Positions 46,532-55,455 of a stretch of 64,000 nt of DNA are shown piece after piece (positions within the stretch are counted from its first letter, which is position 1; every line of letters starts with the position of its first letter). The notes beneath the pieces were generated by a model. It was not told where the DNA came from, searched no databases, and was given only the letters and a program-made list of their open reading frames with translations. A program made the translations under genes and the position numbers. Origin of the DNA: Pseudomonadota bacterium (GTDB lineage: Bacteria > Pseudomonadota > Alphaproteobacteria > Rhodobacterales > Rhodobacteraceae); NCBI GenBank assembly GCA_020161655.1, contig JAIUPC010000012.1, positions 1-64,000 on the forward strand, read 5' to 3'.

Positions 46532-47637
46532 CGCTTTGCCTCCATGACCCCGGCGATTAGGTCGCCAAGCCGCGCTGAGGCTGCGGGGAAGGAGTGGCGG
46601 GCCTGGGCCGCCGCCCGCGCCTTTACGCCAAGCCGCGCCGCGCCGACCGGATCAGTCAGCAGACGCGCCACTGCATCGGCCAGTGCTTCGGTATCGCCCG
46701 CTGCCACCAGCGTTCCGCCTGCGTCTTCGGAGACGACCTCCGGCACCCCGGCAACGCAGTAGGCGACCACGGGAAGACCCGCCGCCTGCGCCTCAAGATA
46801 GGCGAGCCCGTAGGCCTCGCCGCAGCCGGGCCAGAGAAAGAGGCTGCCGCGTTTCAGGAGGGCCGCGACCTCTGTCGGGGGCAGCGCGCCGAGCCAGTTC
46901 AGGCGCTCGGCGGGCAGGCCGGCGAAAAGCGCCTCGACCTCGCCCCGCGCCGGGCCGTCGCCGGCGATGCTGAGGCGCCAGTCGGTGCCGGAAGGCAGGC
47001 GCTGCAATGAAGCCGCAAGGTGGCGGTAGCTTTCAAGCTTGTCGCCGGGCCGCATCATCGCGACCGCGACGATATGGCCGGGTTCCGGCTCAGGCGGAGC
47101 GCCGAAGGGCGTGGTGTCGATGAATGGCGCGAACCGCGCCACCCGCGCCTCCGGCACCGCACCATGAAGGCCCGCCGCATCGCGGGCGGTGAAGCTGAGG
47201 TTCAGCGCCGCATCGCGAACGCCTTGCCGGGCGATGTCTTGCGCCTCGGCCCAGATGCCTTTGTTGCGGCGGTCGGAATAGGAGGCCTCGCAGGTCATGT
47301 ACGGGATGGCGAACGCGCGGGCGAGGGGGTGGCCGACGAGGTCGGGGGACTTGTAGTAATCGTGGTAGCAGAAGATCAGGTCCGGCATCCCGCCGCGCCA
47401 TCCTTTCGCGATGCGGTCGCGTTCGGCCTCGGCGTCAGCCTGAAGCAAAGCCCAGCGGCCTGTATCATCGGGGACGGGCAGATAGGCACGCAAGGCAGAG
47501 ATCACCTCGACCCGGTGCCCCGCGCGTTCAAGGCAGGCGATCAGCATCCGCGCCATCTGCCGGTCGCCCGAAGGCACCGGATGGTCGGGCGACTTCAGGG
47601 GCGCGTAGAAGGCAATTCTGAGGTGGCGGACAGACAC
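46528..47637 (-). CDS. GT4-family glycosyltransferase, first gene of the glycan/importer run
   Basis: The 369-aa GT-B enzyme has N-terminal LRIAFYAPLKSPDHPVPSGD (a glycine-poor but typical first strand and loop) and a C-terminal donor site GCGEAYGLAYLEAQAAGLPV, the EX7E motif with an altered spacing. The start is a GTG. It reads away from the methyltransferase gene, sharing a 166-base divergent promoter region. Confidence 0.88.
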   Translation of the reverse strand: MSVRHLRIAFYAPLKSPDHPVPSGDRQMARMLIACLERAGHRVEVISALRAYLPVPDDTGRWALLQADAEAERDRIAKGWRGGMPDLIFCYHDYYKSPDLVGHPLARAFAIPYMTCEASYSDRRNKGIWAEAQDIARQGVRDAALNLSFTARDAAGLHGAVPEARVARFAPFIDTTPFGAPPEPEPGHIVAVAMMRPGDKLESYRHLAASLQRLPSGTDWRLSIAGDGPARGEVEALFAGLPAERLNWLGALPPTEVAALLKRGSLFLWPGCGEAYGLAYLEAQAAGLPVVAYCVAGVPEVVSEDAGGTLVAAGDTEALADAVARLLTDPVGAARLGVKARAAAQARHSFPAASARLGDLIAGVMEAKR

Positions 47638-47803
47638 TTGAAGGGCCTTTTCCTCGTCGTTCGGACCCCGTGCTTAGATCATTCCGCTGCCCGCAGCCAA
47701 TCTATTCCGCCAGGGTCATGCCGTCGCGGGCCTCCGGAAAGGGATTGCCTGCCGCCCCGGATCGGACCAGAGAGGCACGGGACGGAAACCGGAAGGATCG
47801 GAC

Positions 47804-48286
47804 ATGAGCCGCCTCGACAGCTTCATCCGCCGCCTCGTGGCGCAGCGCGACATCCTGAACCATGTGGCGGCGGACCTGCCGTTGCCGGCGACGGGCGCGA
47901 TCATGGAGCTTGGCCTTGGCAATGGCCGCACCTTCAACCACCTGCGCGAGATATTTCCGACCCGCCGCATCATCGCCTTCGACCGGGCGCTTGGCGCGCA
48001 TGGCTCCTCGATCCCGGACGAGGGCAACCTGATCCTTGGCGAGATCCGTGATACCGCCGCTGGCTTTGCCGGGACCGGGGCGGCGCTTGTCCATGCCGAT
48101 ATCGGCACCGGATACCCTGAAAAGGATGCGGTGACGCTGACCTGGCTGCCGCAATTGGTGGTGTCTCTGCTGGCCAAAGACGGCGTGGCGCTCAGCGGCC
48201 TGCCGCTCGACCAGCCGGGCCTCAAGCCGTTGCCTTTGCCGCCGGGCATCGCCGGGGACCGTTATTTCCTCTACCGCCGCGCCTGA
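47804..48286 (+). CDS. Small class I SAM-dependent methyltransferase
   Basis: The 160-aa protein has the SAM-binding glycine-rich strand IMELGLGNGRTFNHL and the second-strand acidic residue in IIAFDRALGAH. It is short for the family, ending soon after the core sheet. AAGGA lies before the ATG. The substrate is unknown. Its place beside the glycan genes suggests a sugar or lipid methylation, without further support. Confidence 0.78.
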   Translation: MSRLDSFIRRLVAQRDILNHVAADLPLPATGAIMELGLGNGRTFNHLREIFPTRRIIAFDRALGAHGSSIPDEGNLILGEIRDTAAGFAGTGAALVHADIGTGYPEKDAVTLTWLPQLVVSLLAKDGVALSGLPLDQPGLKPLPLPPGIAGDRYFLYRRA

Positions 48287-48295
48287 TCGTTGCCG

Positions 48296-50026
48296 TCAGG
48301 CCGGCACCTCCGCCCCCGGCAGTTGCGTCGCCCGGCGGATCGCATGGACGAGGACCGGCTGGGCAAAGCCGCGCACCTCGGTCAGTTCCGGGCGAAACTC
48401 CGGCGTTTCGGCCAGGCCTGCGCGTTCGGCGGTGGCGGCGGAGAGGACGACTTGAACGCCCAGTTCCTTCGCCTTGCCCTCAAGCCGGCTGGCGAGGTTC
48501 ACCGTCTCGCCAAGGGCAGTCAGCCGCGCGCCGCCGCTTTCGTTCTGCTCGACCGCGCCGATGCGGCCAAGGATCGCCGGGCCGGTATGCAGGCCGATGC
48601 CCATCGACATCGGCGCCGGCAGGGCCTCATGCAGGCTCTGGTTCAGGGCGTCGAGAACGCCGCCCATGGCGCGCACCGCGGCGATGGCCTGACGGGCGCC
48701 GTCATCGGCCGAACTGTCCTTGCCGAAGATCGCCATGATCCCGTCGCCCATGAACTTGTCGACAAAGCCGCCGGTATCCTCGATCGCCTCGGCCATCCGC
48801 CCGAGGAACTGGTTGAGGAGGAACACCACGTCATAGGTCAGGCGGCCCTCGGACATGCTGGTGAAGCCGCGAAGGTCGCAGAACATGATCGTCACCTCAT
48901 GCTCCACCCCCCAGAGATACTGGTCGAAGGTCTGGCTGCCGCCGCGTGTCATCTGCGCGGGCAGCAGCGTCGAGATGGTCATGTCGCCGGTCGGATAGAC
49001 CTGGCAGGCAAGGCGCACGTTCGGCGGCGCACCCACCCGCTTCAGGACCTGCAATTCCCGCTCCGAGGGCGGCGCGAGGTTCTCCTGCCCGGTCAGCACC
49101 CTGACCCGGCAGGTGGAACAGCGCGCCCGCCCGCCGCAGACCGAGGCATGGGGGATGTTGTTGATCCGGCTGATCGCCAGCAGCGAAAGCCCGCGCGGCA
49201 CCCGCACCGTGGCGCCGCTGGTGTAGCTGATCGCGATGCGTGAACCGAGCCGGTTGGCAACGAGAAGCATCGCCCAGGCGAAAAGCGCGAGGCCGAGCAC
49301 GATGAGGTAGCTTGCGCGAAGATCGTCGATCAGCCCCAGCGCCCGCGCATACTGCTCAGGCTCGATCGGGTCCGGCACCCGAAGTTCAAGCCGGACTTTC
49401 TGCGCGGCGCTGATGTAACCGGCATAGGCGAGCGCCGGGATCAGCACCGCGAGCCCGTACCAGAGCCAGAGCTGGTTGTGATACCAGGCCTTGCCGGCAA
49501 GCCAGTTGTTCAGCCCGATGCAGGCATGGACCCAGCCGAGGGTGATCATTAGGGCGAGGTTCCAGCCGTCGCCGGGCCAGCTGGACCAGAGCACGAAGAC
49601 ATAGTCGTCCTGGATACCAAAGAGCTCATTGACGCCGCGCGTCCCGACGACGTGGCGGATCAGGAGGAACGGAAAGAGCAGGCCAAAGACCAGTTGCACG
49701 ATGCTCCAGCGGCCGATGCGCCAGGTCTGCACCTGCATCAGCCGGCTGATGCCGAGGACGAAGTGGACGGTGGCGGCAAGGATCAGGATACCGGTGCCGA
49801 AGGGATTGCGGGTGATGGTGATCCGCACCTGCCGCATCGCCTCCATCGCGTCGATCGAGACAAGGCCGAGCGAATGGTTGATGAGGTGAAAGAGCAGGAA
49901 GGTGAAGAGGACGAGCGCGGAGATCGTGCGCAGGCGCGCCGCGTTGAGGCCGCCCCGGCGCGTCATCTGCCGTCGCGCGCCACGCAGCCACATCGCCACC
50001 GAGCGGTTGGTTGCCTCGTCGCTCAT
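48296..50026 (-). CDS. Redox-type class III adenylate cyclase: heme-b-like membrane anchor, 2Fe-2S domain, cyclase
   Basis: The 576-aa protein has three parts. Residues 30-260 hold about six hydrophobic helices with His at about 47, 51, 88, 125, 167 and 183, suited to bind b hemes. Residues 265-355 are a plant-type ferredoxin domain with Cys 297, 303, 306 and 341. Residues 370-560 are a class III cyclase with FCDLRGFT (Asp 384), VDKFMGDGIMAIFG (Lys 424, Asp 428) and VNLASRLE. This is the layout of Sinorhizobium CyaC, a cyclase controlled by quinone redox state through a diheme anchor. All catalytic residues are present. It lies 31 bases downstream of a second cyclase gene. Confidence 0.9.
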   Translation of the reverse strand: MSDEATNRSVAMWLRGARRQMTRRGGLNAARLRTISALVLFTFLLFHLINHSLGLVSIDAMEAMRQVRITITRNPFGTGILILAATVHFVLGISRLMQVQTWRIGRWSIVQLVFGLLFPFLLIRHVVGTRGVNELFGIQDDYVFVLWSSWPGDGWNLALMITLGWVHACIGLNNWLAGKAWYHNQLWLWYGLAVLIPALAYAGYISAAQKVRLELRVPDPIEPEQYARALGLIDDLRASYLIVLGLALFAWAMLLVANRLGSRIAISYTSGATVRVPRGLSLLAISRINNIPHASVCGGRARCSTCRVRVLTGQENLAPPSERELQVLKRVGAPPNVRLACQVYPTGDMTISTLLPAQMTRGGSQTFDQYLWGVEHEVTIMFCDLRGFTSMSEGRLTYDVVFLLNQFLGRMAEAIEDTGGFVDKFMGDGIMAIFGKDSSADDGARQAIAAVRAMGGVLDALNQSLHEALPAPMSMGIGLHTGPAILGRIGAVEQNESGGARLTALGETVNLASRLEGKAKELGVQVVLSAATAERAGLAETPEFRPELTEVRGFAQPVLVHAIRRATQLPGAEVPA

Positions 50027-50057
50027 CGGGTTGCGCCCGTCCTATGCCCGGTGCCGG

Positions 50058-51458
50058 TCATGCCAGCACCACGAGGTCAAGCTGGCCGGAGAAGCCGGGG
50101 ATATGCCGGCCGCGCCGGATCGCCACGACCTTGTCGTCGAAGCCCTGCGCGACGGCGCGGTCATAGGTCCGGCCCTCGGTCAGAGCCCGGCTGACCTCGA
50201 TCTTGTTGGCGGCCTCAAGCTTGGCGGCGAGGTTGACGGGCGTGCCGATCACGGTGAATTCGAGCCGGTTCCGGGCGCCGACCACGCCCACAGTCGCGGT
50301 GCCGCAGGCGGCGGCACAGCAGGCATGGAACGGTCCGATCCACCCGGCGGCGCGCACCTCGGGCTCCACCGCGTCGATGGCGGCGACAAGCGCCGCCGCC
50401 GTTCGGAGGGCATCGGCGGCATGGGTCGGGCTTTCCTCGACCGCGCCGAAGGTGGCGAGAATGCCGTCGCCCATGAACTTGTCGATCTGCCCGCCATGAC
50501 GCTCGATCTCGCCCACGGCTGCCTGCTGGTAAAGGCCAAGCACCTTCATCACCGTCTCCGGCGAGAGGCTGGCCGCCGAGGTGGTGAAGGACCGAAGATC
50601 GACGAAGAGGACCGAAACCTCGCGCGTCTCGGACCGCCCGGCCATCGGCAGGTCTTCGGAGCCGGTGATCGTCTCGGCGACCGCCGGATCGAAGAACTGC
50701 CTGAGGTCCGAGGCGGCGGCATTGCCGTGGACGGCGTTGACGAGTGCGGCCCTCGCGCGGACAAGGGCAAGCGAAAGCACCAGCGTCACCCCCATCAGCG
50801 ACAGCATCTTGGTGACTTCCACGTCGATGAAGATGCTGTTGGATGTCAGGTAGATGACCATGTTGTTCGTGATGTACATGTCGCTCTGCTCGGACTGGAC
50901 GGCGTAGGTCACGAGGGCGAACCAGCCCACGGTCGAGGCAAGCCCGGTGATGAGGACAAAGCGCGGGTCGAAGCGCAGGGCGCGGACACCGATGAAGACG
51001 AACATGTAGATCATGTTCGGGGTCTTCAGGTAGAAGGACGGCGGCTGGTTGTATTGAAGGTGGAGCGAAAAGATCAGCGCGCAAAGCAGCGTGACGTCGG
51101 CAAGGATCGACAGCACCAGAAACCATGTCGGCAGCGTGATCCGGTAGGAAAGCCATAGCCGGAAGATGGTGAAAGTCAGGTAGAGCGACAGCGCCACCGG
51201 CGTGAAGTTCGCGCCGCTGCCGCCGACCAGGGGCCGACCGCCGATGAAGTACACTGTGCTGAAGACGGCCATGAGCGCCAGCTGGACCCAGCCGATCAGC
51301 CGTTCCGCGATCTCTTCGCGGCGGGTGATCTCGGCGCGTACGCGGGCGGGAATCTCGCTTTCCGACGGGCTTGCGAGCATCGCCTTGAACGTCCTGAGGA
51401 GGCCTTCGGAATTTCCGGTCAAGCGCGGTTTCCTGTCACGCGGTACTGCGGGAATCAT
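50058..51458 (-). CDS. Membrane-anchored class III adenylate/guanylate cyclase
   Basis: The 466-aa protein has an N-terminal membrane domain of about six helices (53-235; GWVQLALMAVFSTVYFIGG to MLSLMGVTLVLSLALV) and a C-terminal cyclase (about 275-450). Metal residues Asp 287 (FVDLRSFT) and Asp 331 (DKFMGDG) and substrate Lys 327 are present. The usual transition-state Arg in NLAARLE is Lys 413 (NLAAKLE). That change is seen in some rhizobial cyclases, so activity is possible but not assured. The start MIPAVPRD is favoured over a longer frame overlapping the phosphatase gene. Confidence 0.88.
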   Translation of the reverse strand: MIPAVPRDRKPRLTGNSEGLLRTFKAMLASPSESEIPARVRAEITRREEIAERLIGWVQLALMAVFSTVYFIGGRPLVGGSGANFTPVALSLYLTFTIFRLWLSYRITLPTWFLVLSILADVTLLCALIFSLHLQYNQPPSFYLKTPNMIYMFVFIGVRALRFDPRFVLITGLASTVGWFALVTYAVQSEQSDMYITNNMVIYLTSNSIFIDVEVTKMLSLMGVTLVLSLALVRARAALVNAVHGNAAASDLRQFFDPAVAETITGSEDLPMAGRSETREVSVLFVDLRSFTTSAASLSPETVMKVLGLYQQAAVGEIERHGGQIDKFMGDGILATFGAVEESPTHAADALRTAAALVAAIDAVEPEVRAAGWIGPFHACCAAACGTATVGVVGARNRLEFTVIGTPVNLAAKLEAANKIEVSRALTEGRTYDRAVAQGFDDKVVAIRRGRHIPGFSGQLDLVVLA

Positions 51459-51511
51459 CTTACATCTTTCACGAACGGTTGCATCCGGGATGCGGGGCCT
51501 GCCCGCCGCCG

Positions 51512-52096
51512 TCATCCCTGAGGCGGGGCCAGTTCGTCGATCGCTCCGCCGGGGCGCAGGCGATAGACGACGCCCTGCGGCGCAGGAAGATGCACCGTAT
51601 CATCCAGCGAGAGACCACCATGCAGCCCGCGGATCAGCCGGCCGGAGATGCCGTGGCTGACAAGGACCACATCGCCGGGATGGCCTGCCGCATCCTTCAG
51701 GACCGAGGCGAGTCGCGCCGTCAGGCCGTCGAGACCTTCGCCCTCGGGAGCATTGAGCTTCCACTGCCGCGGCGGGTGCTTCTTGCGGATGCCGGGCCAG
51801 CCGGCGTCGATCTCGGTCCGGGTCAGGCCTTCCCAGATGCCGAAGGAGGCCTCGGCCAGTCGTGGTTCAACCTTCAGTGCCGCGCCGGGCAGTCCGGCGG
51901 CCACCAGACGCGCGGTTTCCGCGGCCCGGATGAGGGGGCTCGTCCAGATCGAGGGGGCTGTAACCTCCGCTGCGATCAGCGCGCCGCAGGCCCGTGCCTG
52001 GTCGCGCCCGAAGTCGGTCAGGGGCGAATCCATCTGCCCCTGCAGCCGCCCTTCAAGATTGAACTCCGTCTGGCCATGCCTGAGGAGGTAGATCAT
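51512..52096 (-). CDS. Histidine phosphatase (phosphoglycerate-mutase-like)
   Basis: The 194-aa protein has the nucleophile motif LLRHGQTEFN at residues 4-13, Arg/Glu pocket blocks (SPLIRAAETA, ASFGIWEGLT) and the second His in VLVSHGISGRLIR. The size and motifs fit the cobalamin/broad-specificity branch. It is the first gene of the three-gene minus-strand set that continues with two cyclases. It is divergent from the pseudo-ABC gene. Its substrate is unknown. Confidence 0.9.
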   Translation of the reverse strand: MIYLLRHGQTEFNLEGRLQGQMDSPLTDFGRDQARACGALIAAEVTAPSIWTSPLIRAAETARLVAAGLPGAALKVEPRLAEASFGIWEGLTRTEIDAGWPGIRKKHPPRQWKLNAPEGEGLDGLTARLASVLKDAAGHPGDVVLVSHGISGRLIRGLHGGLSLDDTVHLPAPQGVVYRLRPGGAIDELAPPQG

Positions 52097-52371
52097 GCCC
52101 TGGCCCGTGCCTTGCCCTTCGCGACGGTGCGAAGCTTCCTTCTATCTGGAACACGGCCCGACCAGAAGCCCGATCAGAAACGTCACAAGGAAGTGACGCC
52201 GTTGCGGGCAGGGGATGAAAACACTTGCAACACCGGGCCTGCTGAGCGAAGCCTGCGACGTTGCCGGCGTGAAAATCGGCTATTCCAGTTGAGTTTGACG
52301 GCGGGGGGCGAGAATGTCCTGCCTGCCAACCCGGTGACCAGACAGCATCGGTGCCCGACGAGCGAAGCGCG

Positions 52372-55089
52372 ATGGAACGAAACATCTTCCGATACATCTG
52401 GAATTTCTCGCGCCCCGAGCAGGTGGTCGTTGTGATGCTCGTCGTCATCTCGATGATCCCCTACTACCTGGCCTTCGACCTGCCGAAGCAGATCGTCAAC
52501 GGGCCGTTGCAGGGCCAGGGTTTCGATACGCCGGGCAGCACCCAGCCCTTCATGGCGCTGTCCTTCGACATACCGTTCATCGGCACCATCCATCTGACGG
52601 ATGGCGTCCAGCTTGAACGCCTCCCGCTTCTTGTCGCTCTGAGTTTCACCTTCCTCGGGCTGGTCATCGTCAACGGCCTCTTCAAATACGTCATCAACAC
52701 CCGCAAAGGGATGCTCGGCGAACGCCTGCTTCGCCGCGGCCGCTACGTCCTCATCGACCGCATCCTCCGGTTCAAGCCGGGCCGGGTGGCGCAGATGAAG
52801 TCGGGCGAAGTCGCCAGCATGGTCAAGGACGAGATCGAGCCCTTGGGCGGCTTTTCGGCCGATGCCTTCACCCAGCCGGTGCTTCTCGGCGGGCAGGCGA
52901 TCACCGCGCTGGTCTTCATCTTCGTCCAGCACTTCTGGCTCGGTACGGTCGCCGGCGTCCTTGCCGTGGTGCAGGTCGCGATCATCCCGCGCATGCGTCG
53001 CCGGCTGATCTTCCTTGGCCGGGAACGCCAGCTTACGGCGCGTGAACTGGCGGGACAGGTCGCCGAGATCGTCGACGGCATCCAGACCATCCACGCCAAT
53101 GACGCCAGCAACCTCGTCAGGGCGCGGGTTTCCGCGCGGCTCGGGCGGATCTTCAAGATCCGCTACGACATCTACCAGTGGAAGTTCCTGGTGAAGTTCA
53201 TCAACAACTTCATCGCCCAGATCACGCCCTTCTTCTTCTACCTCATCGGCGGCTACCTGACGATCATCGGCTCGCTCGACGTGGGCCAGCTCATCGCCGT
53301 CATCAACGCCTACAAGGAACTGCCCGGCCCGATGAAGGAACTGATCGACTGGGACCTCGCGCGGCAGGACGTGCAGGTGAAGTACGAGCAGATCGTCGAG
53401 CAGTTCGATGCCGACGAGATGATCGACCCCGAATTGCAGAGCCTCGATGCCGAGGTGCCGCCCGGCAGCCTCGATCCCCTTGCCGCGCAGCGGCTGACGG
53501 TGCTTGGCGGCAACGGCGTCCAGATCCTCGACAATGTCAGTTTCGCCGTCAACGAGGGCGATTTCACAGCGCTCGTCGGCGCATCTGCCGATGGCGCGCC
53601 GGTTCTCGGCGATGTTCTCGGCGGGCAGGTCGCGCCGAGCAGCGGTTCGATCATGCTTGGCGACCATGATGTGAGCCAGCTGCCCGAGCGGGTGACGGGC
53701 CGGGTGATCGGTTACACCGGGCAGTCGCCGTTCCTCGAGTCCGAATCCGTTCTCAGCAACGTGACCTACGGGCTGATGCGGCGACCGGCACCGATACCGG
53801 AGGGCGAAGAACCGGCGATCCGGGAACATCGCCTCTGGGCGCACCGCGAATCCGCGCGCACCGGCAACCCGGTCCTCGATGTCGATGCCGACTGGATCGA
53901 CTATGACGCGGTCCAGCCTGTGCCGGGCAAGGAAAACCTCATCGGCTCCGTCTGCGAGGTTCTCGATGTGGTGGGACTGGGCGAGGACATCATCGGTTTC
54001 GCGCTCCGCTCGCGGCTGAATGTCAGCAAGCAGCCGGAACTGGCGGAAGAGGTGCTGGCGCTGCGCCGTGCGCTCAGTGGCCGCCTTGCCGAACAGGACC
54101 TCGCCGATATCGTCCACCCGTTCCGGCCCGACCAGTACAATTCGGAGGCGACGACCCTTGAGAACCTGCTCTTCGGCGTACCCTCGGACGCCTCGACCTC
54201 GGCCGACGACATCCTCGCCCATCCCTTCTTCGAGGCGACGCTGCGCGACACCGGCCTTGGCGCGATGCTCTTCGATCTCGGCTGGCAGTTCGCCAGCGAT
54301 ACGGTGGAGCTTTTCGAAAGCTCGCAAGGCAACCCCGAGATGCTGCAATGGCTGACCCATGTCCGGCCCGAGGAATTGCCCGCCTACCAGCAGACATTGG
54401 CCCGCACCGCGCCGGGCGGAGTGGCGGCCGCCACGCGCGAGGATGTCACCCGGCTGATCCTCCTGGCCTTCCAGTATGTCGAACCGGTCTACCGTTTCGG
54501 CCTTCTCGACGACGCGCGGCGCGACAAGCTCATTGCCGGGCGCGAGGCGCTGGCCGACCGGGTACCGGCCGACCTGCGCGGGCGGCTGCAACGCTATGAC
54601 CCCGACGTCTACCTGAACAACGCGACGCTGGCCGACAACATCCTCTTCGGCAAGCTCAACCGGCGTTTCGTGCGGGCGGAAGAGAAGATCGACGAGATCA
54701 TGCGCACCGCGCTGCGCGAGCTTTTCGACCGCAAGCCCGCGGTGCGGGACGAGATCATGTCGGTCGGCCTCGGCTATTACGTCGGGCCGAACGGTCGCAG
54801 GCTGACGCAGATCCAGCGCCAGAAGATCGTGCTGGCGCGGTCGCTGATCCGCAAGTCGCGCTACTATGTCTTCAATGAACCCCTGGCTGGGGCGGACCCC
54901 GGCCTGCAGCGCCGCGTCATTCGCCACATCCTGCGATTCCTCGCCGCGCAGACGCCACGGCCCGGCGTCGCCTGGGTGCTGACAAACGCAGATCTGGCCG
55001 CGGATTTCGACAGGCGGGTGGAACTGCAGAAGGGCCGTATCGTGGCGGAAACTCAGGCCCGCGAGGAGAACGCGGCAGCGGTCGTCTGA
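52372..55089 (+). CDS. Degenerate ABC-exporter-like membrane protein (pseudo-ATPase with large insert)
   Basis: The 905-aa protein is built like an ABC exporter half-transporter: a membrane domain (about 1-330, four or more helices, coupling-type SGEVASMVKDEIE) and an ATPase-like C-terminal half. The ATPase site is damaged. Walker A reads GASADGAPV (403-411) without Lys, the signature is LTQIQRQKI (811-819) rather than LSGGQ, Walker B is YVFNEP (832-837) with Asn for Asp, and the H-loop His is missing. An insert of about 280 residues splits the domain, and a Q-loop-flank-like block recurs three times. The start is ATG 52372 or GTG 52351. ATP hydrolysis is unlikely; a sensor or scaffold role is more plausible. 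Confidence 0.82.
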   Translation: MERNIFRYIWNFSRPEQVVVVMLVVISMIPYYLAFDLPKQIVNGPLQGQGFDTPGSTQPFMALSFDIPFIGTIHLTDGVQLERLPLLVALSFTFLGLVIVNGLFKYVINTRKGMLGERLLRRGRYVLIDRILRFKPGRVAQMKSGEVASMVKDEIEPLGGFSADAFTQPVLLGGQAITALVFIFVQHFWLGTVAGVLAVVQVAIIPRMRRRLIFLGRERQLTARELAGQVAEIVDGIQTIHANDASNLVRARVSARLGRIFKIRYDIYQWKFLVKFINNFIAQITPFFFYLIGGYLTIIGSLDVGQLIAVINAYKELPGPMKELIDWDLARQDVQVKYEQIVEQFDADEMIDPELQSLDAEVPPGSLDPLAAQRLTVLGGNGVQILDNVSFAVNEGDFTALVGASADGAPVLGDVLGGQVAPSSGSIMLGDHDVSQLPERVTGRVIGYTGQSPFLESESVLSNVTYGLMRRPAPIPEGEEPAIREHRLWAHRESARTGNPVLDVDADWIDYDAVQPVPGKENLIGSVCEVLDVVGLGEDIIGFALRSRLNVSKQPELAEEVLALRRALSGRLAEQDLADIVHPFRPDQYNSEATTLENLLFGVPSDASTSADDILAHPFFEATLRDTGLGAMLFDLGWQFASDTVELFESSQGNPEMLQWLTHVRPEELPAYQQTLARTAPGGVAAATREDVTRLILLAFQYVEPVYRFGLLDDARRDKLIAGREALADRVPADLRGRLQRYDPDVYLNNATLADNILFGKLNRRFVRAEEKIDEIMRTALRELFDRKPAVRDEIMSVGLGYYVGPNGRRLTQIQRQKIVLARSLIRKSRYYVFNEPLAGADPGLQRRVIRHILRFLAAQTPRPGVAWVLTNADLAADFDRRVELQKGRIVAETQAREENAAAVV

Positions 55090-55455
55090 GCCGTTCCTGC
55101 GAGGAAGCCCGGCCTTGCGACAACGCGGTGCCGAGTCTCGGCAACTCCCGCAAAAGCCGAGACGCGGAGCACTTCTTCTGCTCAAGGTCGTTCTTGCGGC
55201 ACTTGGTTTACCGCTAACATCCAGTCAGATGCTGGTATTTTGCCGGTTTGGTCGCGGCGCGCGACGGCATTCCGGGCAAGCCAATTGCCGCAAAAGCCTT
55301 TTTCTGCAACATTATGATCATTAACGCCGAAGGGTGGGGCGTATCGCTGCCGCATGATCGAGCCGCGCGGTCGGTTTGAACTTCGCTTACTGCATCGGTG
55401 GTTGCGACGTACAGGTGCATATTTTTGTATCCCATGAGCGTCGGAGTGATCTGCG
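55090..55455. other. 366-base leader before the FecR-domain gene
   Basis: No gene is seen. An 8-bp stem GTCTCGGC/GCCGAGAC (55135-55163, 13-base loop) may end the previous transcript, without a T tail. The stretch 55170-55460 is clearly more AT-rich than its neighbours, including TTATGATCATTAACG and ATATTTTTGTATCCC, and probably holds the promoter of the FecR and cyclase genes. Confidence 0.5.

Noticed and set aside
52183-55185. A 1000-codon open frame on the minus strand opposite the pseudo-ABC gene
   Set aside because: Its composition (Asp, Arg, Val, His rich, no domain) is that of an antisense shadow in GC-rich DNA, and the plus-strand frame has clear membrane and ABC features.
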